Shown piece after piece: positions 57,901 through 64,000 of a stretch of 64,000 bases of DNA. The DNA lies in contig CP053148.1 of NCBI GenBank assembly GCA_014607495.2, forward strand, positions 16,926,001 through 16,990,000, written 5' to 3'. Below the pieces are notes generated by a model. That model was given only the letters and a program-made list of their open reading frames with translations. It had not been told where the DNA came from and ran no database searches. Positions within the stretch are counted from its first letter, which is position 1. The number at the start of each line of letters is the position of its first letter. The stretch is from Carposina sasakii. Lineage: Eukaryota > Arthropoda > Insecta > Lepidoptera > Carposinidae. Made by a program: the position numbers and the translations under genes.

Positions 57901-60900
57901 CCAAAGTCCGAGTTCCGAGTAGGGCGAGTTGACTAAAGAGCCTGTATACAAGCAAATTAATCGGGTTTCTCTTTCTATTCGTCAAAATAGAGTTGGTACC
58001 AGTCGCCTGACACGGTTGTATGAATGTTGTACAATTTACTACATCGAGTAAGCTCCTTCTGAACCCGTAGGTATTACGTATTCAGTGCTAAAATGGAAGG
58101 AGAAATAAGGCAATGGAATAGATCAGTTCCAGGTTGCTAGCTTATGAGGGAACACCTTCCGAGTTTTTTTAGTCGACTCATACGATATGCACGGAAGGAG
58201 ATGCATGTTAATTAAGTCACTATACATACTCGTACAATTGATATCCACCAAGCACATTAATTGGTCCAAGATGTCAAGGTATTATATTAGTGGATGGATA
58301 TCAAACGCATCCATAGCAACCTTAGGGTAATGAGTGAAACATAAGCGTCACCTCCAGCTATTAAATACTAAACGTCACCAAGAAACGATACAAACCACTC
58401 CGTAATACACAAGGTTCTGTATGCAGGACTTGACGAGCGCCTTGTCCACATTTGTGTCGGCGGCTATCTTGGATATGTGGTTGTATCCGTTTATGTGAGG
58501 CAGTAACTGGAAAAAAATATGTTTTTGATTAGATTAAGGGCCCCTTTACCAATGCTCAGATAGCCTATCTGAAGAAAAAAAATGGAATGTATCATTCTGT
58601 GAAAATTATTAAGATAGAGACAGCATACACTTTATCCTTTAGATAAGCTATCTGACCGTTTGATAAATTGGCCCTAAGAAAATGTCCAGTCTTTTCTGAC
58701 TTGCATATCACTTATTGGGAAAAAGGGGAGAGCCATTTAGGGCACTAAATTCAACTGTTACATTACAGCACAAACATTATTAGAAAATGCTGTTGATGGT
58801 GACCAAGTAATATTTGACATTTTGGTCAATTCGAAGTTCTGGTTTGACCAAATAGTAACCTTACTTATATGTATCAGCTGCTACACTATTTCCTATGAAT
58901 AAACGATATTGCACCTCTTTTTTCCGTTCTGTAGGACTTACCTGTCTAGTAGTAAGGTCCCATTCCGCATTCAAATCCACCTGGAACGGCTCGGGCTCCA
59001 CATCTATATGCTGTGTCTCACTATCGGGAGGCGGCGCGCGCATCCTTCCCGGCACGGGTAGACCGACGCACGCTATCAGCGCCGGCACATCGTGATCATG
59101 CACTGGGGGCGGATCTTTGCGAACCTCCAGCACTTTCAGATGCATTACTGTGTCGCCCTCTGGAAAATTGTTTTTAATTACAACTCTGGGGTGACCAACA
59201 GATACAAAAACATAAATATAACACACATATTATAGTGAACGCCCCCTGTGGCCTTGTGGCGTGCCCTGGGGGAGGTCTACGTCCAGCTGTGGACTGCAAT
59301 ATGCTGAAGACGACGAGACGACGATATTATAGTGAAGTGGCAAAACTTAAAACACCCAAGTTTTATTATTGCATTATGGTAAAAAAAATTAAAGCCAGTC
59401 TGTGGTTTTCACTGCACAGACAATGAAATGAATAGAGGTTTTCTTCTCTTCTTCATAATTTTTACAGAATGCTATGTATTCTGCTACTGTCTTCTAGGAC
59501 TATGTAGGTATAATTAGAAGAAATCTAATCCATTATTCAATGATGACATTCAACCAGAAAGTAACAGTTCATTTGTACAATGAAATCTTACTAATATTAT
59601 AAACGCGACAGTTTGTGAGTATGGATGGATGTTTGTTACTCTTTCACATAAAAACAGCTGGACCGATTTTAATAAAATTTGATATGGAGTTAGCTGACAC
59701 CCTAGATAACACATAGGCTACTTTTTATTCCGGGAAAATATTTTTATCCTGGATAATTTTGACATTTTGTTTTTTCTGTAGTTCACGCAAATGAAGTCGC
59801 GGGCGTCCACTAGTCTTACATACTTATACCACATCCATCCAAATGGTTGGAAAGAAGTGTACAAACAAATTACACACAGTTTTCACAAATGGACATACCA
59901 ACTAATGTAGCTTTCCGATGTGTGTTGAGGTCATGCAATAGGTGTGCCAGCAATGTTGGCAACTTGTTAGACCCACTTGAAACAAACCTTGTTTCTTGTT
60001 CCAATAATGTCTGTAAAAATAATAATATATATACAGGATGTAACAAAAGGGGTATGTTAAGCGAAAAGCTATGTAAATAGCCCACTATAGAGAACCTATC
60101 TACAAAATTTGAGACTCGAAATCACATTTTTATTTTTCAAGATTGTATGAAAATTATTCTCCATACTATCAGGAAAAATAAACATGTGATTTCGGGTCTC
60201 AAATTTTGTGGATAGGTTCTCTATAGTGGGCTATTTACATAGCTTTTCGCTTAACATACCCTTTTTGTTACACCCTGTATATATATGTATATACATACCC
60301 TGATTAATGTTAACAAGCTTCAGTTTAAAAAACCTTCAACAAGCTTTTATTACATATACATATAATAGATGTGAAAGGCTGCCTGCCTAGGACCAAAGAA
60401 ATTGATTGATGGATATCACACATATCTGTTGCAACATGGCATAATACATCTTTAGTGCAAAGGTAGCCTATAGTGTCGAAGTGGAATTTTGTTTAGAAAG
60501 TCTTAGTTTGGCATTGGGACTAATAACTAAGAGAACAGATTTTTATTTTAATCTCTATTATATATAACATATTACAATCAAAGTTCAATAACAAAATACC
60601 AGCATCCCTAGCATGACCACGCATCGTGGATATCGTATTGTAGGATATTGTACCGTCTCTATACAAAATTCAACATGGCGGCTTTATTTATAGTATTTTA
60701 CAGGCTAAATGTTGATAAATCAGTTTGTTATATAGTGTTTCGAAGGTCATGCTAGGCTAGCAGGAGGAGACTAGAAATAATACAAGATTTTCATTGCAGA
60801 TATTCCAAATATGTATAGGAATGTTATGGAAACAGTAAGATAGCTTACCAAATGTTCTCCAAGCTTCTTCACTACTGGTTCATACTGTACAGTTTTAGAC

Positions 60901-62697
60901 CAACTGTCACAGACAAAGCAAAGGTTGAAGAGGTACATGTTTCTCTCATATTGGTCATTTTCTATTCTTATCGGATAACCCACTATTTTATGGCCCTGTG
61001 CATTTCTAAAACAAATCAATGTAAAAATTACATACCTACCTATAAAATATTTCTTAAAAAGTTTATTTCATACTTAGGACACTATGTTTACAAATTGTAT
61101 TAATTTTATCACAAAAGCATGCAGTAGGTAGGTTGGATCAAATATTATTTGATGGTGATCAACTAAAAAAGACGGCAGAAGAACTACAGCAAATGCTAGT
61201 AGAACTGAATACAGCTAGTAAAGAGGTAGGGCTCTTAATGAACCTCCAGAAAACAAAAGCCATGACCAATAGTATGGAATCCAAAGTGATAGAAGTAGAT
61301 GACAACACCATTGACTATGTATCCGAATATATATACTTAGGTCAATTAATATCCAACCATGACTCAACAACAAAGGAAATAGACAGGAGAATTGGAAATG
61401 CATGGAAGAGATATTGGTCTCTAAGGGAAGTTATGAAAAATAGCCAAACAAGCATGCATATCAAGAGAAAACTCTTTAATACATGCATTCTACCAATCTT
61501 TATGTATGGCTGCCAAACATGGGCGCTCACCAAAGCACAGTGTAAAAGATTGAGTATAACCCAGAGAGCCATGGAAAGAAGTATCATACAGAAAAGAAGA
61601 ATCGACAAAATAAGTAATAAGAACTTAAGAGACAAAACAGGGATAGCTGATGTTACATACAAAACAAAACAACTAAAATGGAAGTGGGCAGGACATACTA
61701 TAAGGGGAGTAGATAAATGGAGCAAAATTGTTACATTATGGCATCCTAGAGGCCATAAAAGAAATAGAGGTAGGCAACATAAAAGGTGGGCCGATGAAAT
61801 AGAAGAGATGGCGGGAAAGACCAAAACATGGACCAGACTAGTGCACAATAGAGAAGAATGGAAAAGGATGGGGGAGGCCTTTGCCCAAAGACACACAGAA
61901 GCAGTTACTGTAGTTTAAGAAATTAAAAGAAGAAAAACAATACATAATTTTAATATGTTTCTGATTAAAGGCTATTATAAATAAAAAAAAACTAAAAAAG
62001 ACATACAATAAGGAGAGTAGATAATTGTAGTAACACTGTAACATTATGGTATTGAGGCCATAAAATAAATAAGGGTAGGGAACATAAAAGGTGGGCCAAT
62101 CATATTGAAGAGATGGCCAGAAAGATTACTATAGAAAGCAATTGAAAAGGATTGGGAAGGTTTTTGCCTGAAGGAACACAGATGCAGTTACCATAGTTAA
62201 GTTAAATGTATATACATTATATTAATTATAATATTGATTAAATAAATAAAACTAAAAAATACTGTTTGGCCAAATGGCTTGATCAAGCACTTCAACGTGT
62301 GCGCCGCCGGTAAGCTGGTTTACCTTCCCAGTGGTCTCAAAAGGGCACATGGGCAAAATAACAGCCTACAGAAATGTAGCACAAACGGAACCTTTGCTTT
62401 AGTTAGAGGTATAAATGTATACTTACATTGTCATTGTGCAGTTCTGAATCTGAGGCTTCGGAATGATGTAAGCACTTATGGAATCGAAGATTTCCTTAGA
62501 TATGTAATCATCAGGAAACTGTAATAAAACGGTAAAGTTCAAATAAAACAGAGTAGAAGGAAATTTGATTATTATTATTGACTGTCTTTACCAACCTGGC
62601 ATGATATTTTGGGACCTGCTATAGGGTGAAACTCCCCCAAAAATATACAACGTATGGGGCCCTCCCGTCCGCACCCCTCATAGTAACGGGTTTCCAT
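51716..62697 (-). CDS. Nprl2: NPRL2, GATOR1 complex subunit
   Basis: Nine minus-strand exons: 62697-62596, 62518-62427, 61005-60849, 60010-59899, 59159-58942, 58506-58396, 53606-53472, 53020-52863, 51905-51716; 424 residues (human protein 380). All introns are GT..AG and all phases agree. NPRL2 with NPRL3 and DEPDC5 forms GATOR1, the GTPase-activating complex for RagA/B that shuts off TORC1 at the lysosome when amino acids are scarce. Hallmarks: GPIRCIFLGEFHPIAGPKIS at the N-terminus (longin-type domain), YERNMYLFNLCFVCD with Arg86 at the position of the catalytic arginine (Arg78 in human), EPVVKKLGEHL, EWDLTTRQLLPHINGY, QNLVYYGVV, and the end DEICC...DEDPNVTIIWR. I chose the ATG at 62697 (A at -3, G at +4); an in-frame ATG at 62712 would add five residues. 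Odd point: about 27 extra residues in exon 5. Confidence 0.93.
52863..53020 (-). CDS. Nprl2: NPRL2 exon 8
   Basis: Acceptor CTTACACAG, donor GTAATT. Encodes VNIGDVVGILCALQQGATLR, GICERFASVASTFDIRRLLV and AQLHSLVKCLK. GC-rich relative to the introns. The arginine that follows is split with exon 9. Confidence 0.92.
53346..53458. repeat. MITE family G copy in NPRL2 intron 7
   Basis: AGATAGCCTATTAGAAGAAT at the left, ATTCTTCAGGCTATCTG at the right, ATAGTGACAGCATAAACTTT between. It begins about 13 bases into the intron after the exon 7 donor. Confidence 0.65.
53472..53606 (-). CDS. Nprl2: NPRL2 exon 7
   Basis: Acceptor GCATTGCAG, donor GTACGT, 45 whole codons: VMLIPLLRFSNMYRATPKLS, then FCDQELQAACLNFITKGYDY. 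Confidence 0.93.
54296..54409 (-). repeat. SINE family 1, 3' half of the split copy
   Basis: Inverted: a (CA)n run, CCCACATTAAGATCCATAAG, GTCTTGTGTCGTGGGTACTA, stopping at ATAGATAAGTAT. It continues at 56386 on the far side of the insertion. Confidence 0.8.
54414..56379. mobile_element. ~2-kb TIR element inserted into a SINE, in NPRL2 intron 6
   Basis: AAACCATAATTCGAGAGACT at 54414 is the complement of the sequence ending at 56379 (AGTCTCTCGAATTATGGTTT), 21 bp in all. The left SINE part stops after GATAAGTAT and the right part resumes with AGTATAGAAACAT, so AGTAT is the likely target duplication; 11 more bases (54403-54413) may belong to the element. The interior holds the separate element at 55298 and no transposase. 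Confidence 0.75.
55298..55892 (+). mobile_element. gggttccgta element nested in the 2-kb TIR element
   Basis: TTTTTTAGGGTTCCGTACG at the left, CGTACGGAACCCTCTTCACG and GAGTTCAACTCGCTCTTGTC at the right, with GTGTCTGTCCGTCCGTCGC and a run of eight C inside. A type common in Lepidoptera as far as I know. Shorter relatives: 8521 and 63663. Confidence 0.7.
56386..56514 (-). repeat. SINE family 1, 5' half of the split copy
   Basis: Inverted: AGAAACATACATGACTCTGA, ATCGATATTCATCATATCAA, then box B (GGGATTCGAAC) and box A up to ACCAATCGGCCGGC. Confidence 0.8.
56677..56869. repeat. Possible small MITE in NPRL2 intron 6
   Basis: GCTCGCCCACGTCAGAC at the left and GTCGGATGTGGGCGGGC at the right are imperfect inverted ends about 190 bases apart. 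Only copy seen. Confidence 0.4.
57318..57938. mobile_element. TIR element in NPRL2 intron 6
   Basis: CTTTAGTCAACTCGCCCTAC at 57318 is the exact complement of GTAGGGCGAGTTGACTAAAG at 57938. The pairing continues imperfectly for about 50 bases (GGGATCAGTCGACC against GGTTAACTGATCCC). Length 621 bp, very AT-rich interior, no transposase. Confidence 0.75.
58128..58215 (+). repeat. Dispersed repeat R copy in NPRL2 intron 6
   Basis: CAGGTTGCTAGCTTATGAGG, TAGTCGACTCATACGATATG, GAAGGAGATGCATGTTAATT. Confidence 0.6.
58396..58506 (-). CDS. Nprl2: NPRL2 exon 6
   Basis: Acceptor TTTTTCCAG, donor GTTTGT (a weaker donor than the others), 37 whole codons: LLPHINGYNHISKIAADTNV and DKALVKSCIQNLVYYGV. Confidence 0.93.
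58534..58678. repeat. MITE family G copy in NPRL2 intron 5
   Basis: TTAAGGGCCCCTTTACCAAT at the left, ATAAATTGGCCCTAA at the right. Its left end is 26 bases from the AG acceptor of exon 6. Confidence 0.7.
58942..59159 (-). CDS. Nprl2: NPRL2 exon 5 (with extra segment)
   Basis: Acceptor TTTTCCAG, donor GTAAGT. Encodes GDTVMHLKVLEVRKDPPPVH, DHDVPALIACV, then a Pro/Asp/Glu-rich stretch with PVPGRMRAPPPDSETQH and DVEPEPFQVD, and closes with LNAEWDLTTRQ. The human protein has only about a dozen residues between the DVP and WDLTT motifs. Confidence 0.93.
59247..59325 (+). repeat. SINE family 2, 3'-end fragment in NPRL2 intron 4
   Basis: GGCCTTGTGGCGTGCCCTGG, GGGAGGTCTACGTCCAGCTG, TGGACTGCAATATGCTGAAG. 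Only the RTE-like end remains. Confidence 0.7.
59590..59812 (+). repeat. Dispersed element as at 34755, in NPRL2 intron 4
   Basis: TACTAATATTATAAACGCGA at the left and GCGGGCGTCCACTAGTC at the right, with CATAGGCTACTTTTTATTCC between. Opposite in orientation to the gene. Confidence 0.7.
59899..60010 (-). CDS. Nprl2: NPRL2 exon 4
   Basis: Acceptor ATTTTTACAG, donor GTATGT. Encodes TLLEQETRFVSSGSNKLPTL and LLHDLNTHRKATLV, ending with the first base of a glutamate codon. Confidence 0.93.
60031..60281. repeat. MITE family A copy, 21 bases from an NPRL2 splice acceptor
   Basis: Full fold-back from ATACAGGATGTAACAAAAGG to GTTACACCCTGTA. On the minus strand its end lies immediately in front of the acceptor of exon 4 (AG at 60012-60011). 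Confidence 0.85.
60606..60757. repeat. MITE family H copy in NPRL2 intron 3
   Basis: CCTAGCATGACC at the left and GGTCATGCTAGG at the right are perfect inverted ends. The interior is the reverse complement of 4681-4833. Confidence 0.75.
60849..61005 (-). CDS. Nprl2: NPRL2 exon 3 (arginine finger)
   Basis: Acceptor TGTTTTAG, donor GTAAGC. Encodes NAQGHKIVGYPIRIENDQYE, RNMYLFNLCFVCDSWSKT and EPVVKKLGEHL. Arg86 follows YE. Confidence 0.95.
61133..61918 (+). pseudogene. 5'-truncated RTE-type ORF2 in NPRL2 intron 2, antisense
   Basis: 261 open codons covering the end of the reverse transcriptase domain (VGLLMNLQKTKAMT; EYIYLGQLIS; RIGNAWKRYWSLREVM), the ILPIFMYGCQTWALTKAQ block, and the C-terminal KLKWKWAGHTIR and WADEIEEMAGKTKTW blocks, i.e. 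the same type as 25011 but a different subfamily. The catalytic YADD box should lie just before residue 1. The upstream sequence is degraded and no YADD is readable. Although open, it cannot encode a working enzyme. Confidence 0.85.
61919..62240 (+). repeat. Worn second copy of the RTE 3' end
   Basis: From about 62005, AGGAGAGTAGATAATTGTAG, CATAAAAGGTGGGCCAATCA and AAGGAACACAGATGCAGTTA repeat the blocks at 61704, 61779 and 61890 of the neighbouring fragment, with many changes. It then reaches a TTGATTAAATAAATAAAAC tail. Confidence 0.75.
62427..62518 (-). CDS. Nprl2: NPRL2 exon 2
   Basis: Acceptor TTATTACAG, donor GTAAGT. Encodes FPDDYISKEIFDSISAYIIP and KPQIQNCTMT, ending two bases into an isoleucine codon. 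Confidence 0.93.
62596..62697 (-). CDS. Nprl2: NPRL2 exon 1
   Basis: 34 whole codons from METRYYEGCGRE to KISCQ, donor GTTGGT. The reading frame stays open upstream to 62793, so the true start could be further 5', but the conserved domain begins at GPIRCIF. Confidence 0.85.
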
Positions 62698-62712
62698 TAT
62701 TTTAGAAGACAT

Positions 62713-63662
62713 GAATGCTTGTGAATATATTTTCTGGCACGATAAATGAAAAATTTCTCCATTAGATGGCCACTTGGCAGCGAAATTACACAAAATACAA
62801 TGCTTGTTTTACGTTTTCCTCGTTATCCTGCAAGACGCGATTCTTGGAAATACCACCCACAGACAATAAATTACAAACAAAAACTTCTATGTATGTCTTA
62901 CGTAGCGAAGGTCGGCGCTACTGTCTTTTATAAATTGTCAATAATAAGTGACATTGCCTTACATTTTGACAGCTTGGCAGATTAGTTCACCTTCCAGCCA
63001 CCAATAGCGTATGAGCGAAATCACTATCAATCATATGCAACATCATTTTACAGCGCCATCTGCATTTTAAATATTTTAATACAAACTAATTCTTTCAAGT
63101 TAAATGTTAGTGTAGTTAGCGGCAGGCAGCTTCAAAATTAATGTAATGAAGGAAAAGATTTGCATGTGGATTGTGTTCAGTCAGACGCATGAAGTTCACT
63201 AGCAAATCATTGCTCATTGGCTAGAGTGGGTCTCATCAAATAGTTCTTTTGGATGATGGCGCTAGTTACTAGCTGTATCTGCTGACTACGTTGTATTTCT
63301 TTCTGCATACAAAAAATGTTAGTTTGCCAGCCAGGCCCAGGCCAGAGTAGTAAAATCTTTGGCCCAGGCCGTCCACAGGGAAGAAACCCGTTTGTAACAC
63401 TTTGAAGCTTGAAGTGTATTTAGTGCTTTGGACAAGTCACAGAACACTATATACCTTCTCTAGGTGACAAGTGCAGTCAGTCAGCTACTAATTCTTCTGA
63501 GAGGTAATCTTACAGATATATTTTTCAACTGCCTATTGTTTTTACTTTTGTGTCTACCAGACTAACTCCTGGAACACCCCTTTCAACCTACTCTCATATA
63601 ATAGTAGTAGGTTTCATAAAGGTTTTCATGTAAACTACGGAACTATAATTGGTAGATAATTT
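62713..63662. other. NPRL2 upstream region; nothing else recognised
   Basis: Should contain the NPRL2 promoter (minus strand). I see no TATA box or other element I can defend. The 79-codon plus-strand frame at 62746-62985 lies opposite the open upstream part of exon 1. Confidence 0.35.
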
Positions 63663-63910
63663 TAAGGGTTCCGTCGGTTCCGTTTAAAAAATGAATAAAA
63701 CGATACCCTTATAGAATCACTTGTGCGTCTGTCTGTGTCACTGGACCAAATGAGGTGAAAGGTAGATTAGTCTAACTATTATATATTATTATAATATTGA
63801 CCATTCCCACCTTGATCTCCGAAACTAATAGCTTTAATTCATTATTTGTAGGAGAAAATTCTATTTTTGGGATTGTACGGAACCCTCTATACGTGAGTTC
63901 AACTCGCGAA
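63663..63910 (+). repeat. gggttccgta element, shortened copy
   Basis: TAAGGGTTCCGTCGGTTCCG to GTACGGAACCCTCTATACG and GAGTTCAACTCGCG. About 250 bp against about 595 bp for the copy at 55298, with most of the interior lost. Confidence 0.65.
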
Positions 63911-63927
63911 AATACCTAACTAGCCAC

Positions 63928-64000
63928 TATTCACTAGTGGACGCCCACGACTTCGTCCGCGTGGACTGCAGAAAAAACAAAGTGTCGAAATCATGCGAGA
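63928..64000 (-). repeat. Dispersed element as at 34755, cut by the window edge
   Basis: CACTAGTGGACGCCCACGAC, TTCGTCCGCGTGGACTGCAG, AAAAACAAAGTGTCGAAATC match the end of the copy at 41727. Confidence 0.65.

Noticed and set aside
61133..61918. 261-codon frame as a functional host gene
   Set aside because: All its blocks belong to the C-terminal end of RTE reverse transcriptases, the catalytic box is missing, and it lies antisense in an NPRL2 intron.

Overview
This is a piece of an insect nuclear genome, almost certainly from a moth or butterfly. It is AT-rich, its genes are split by introns with GT..AG borders, and most of it is repeats. The tRNA-headed SINEs, the 3' ends of RTE-type retrotransposons, the many short inverted-repeat elements and the 'gggttccgta' and 'ctagtggacgcccgcgac' families are all of kinds I associate with Lepidoptera. 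That attribution is from memory and was not searched.

Three protein genes can be supported. (1) A small secreted glycine/histidine-rich protein on the plus strand (21515-22273), with a tiny first coding exon and a poly(A) signal at 22400. I do not recognise its family. (2) An SLC36-type proton-coupled amino acid transporter on the plus strand, seven exons in 30223-37202, lacking only a short N-terminal coding exon that I could not place. (3) NPRL2, a subunit of the GATOR1 complex, on the minus strand in nine exons from 62697 down to 51716. It reconstructs to 424 codons without a frame break. SLC36 transporters and GATOR1 both belong to amino-acid sensing upstream of TORC1, but nothing in the sequence shows that the neighbourhood is more than chance.

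Layout. 1-21 kb: no recognisable gene; SINEs, inverted-repeat elements, RTE scraps and a 129-bp minisatellite at 18.75-19.33 kb; a GC-rich patch near 6.9 kb might be a promoter. 21-22.4 kb: the secreted-protein gene. 22.6-30 kb: fold-back elements and an RTE fragment. 30-38 kb: the SLC36 gene and its 3'UTR. 38-51 kb: repeats only, including a very long fold-back at 49.7-50.1 kb. 51-62.7 kb: NPRL2, whose introns hold a SINE split by a 2-kb inverted-repeat element, a second TIR element, several MITEs and an antisense RTE tail. 62.7-64 kb: NPRL2 upstream region and repeat fragments.

I found no undescribed multi-gene system. What deserves a second look is transposon archaeology (nested insertions, a RTE tail with a clear 16-bp target duplication), MITEs placed a few tens of bases from NPRL2 splice sites and apparently inside its 3'UTR, the minisatellite that stays open in frame, and the orphan secreted protein. 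All repeat boundaries were read by eye and may be off by several bases.
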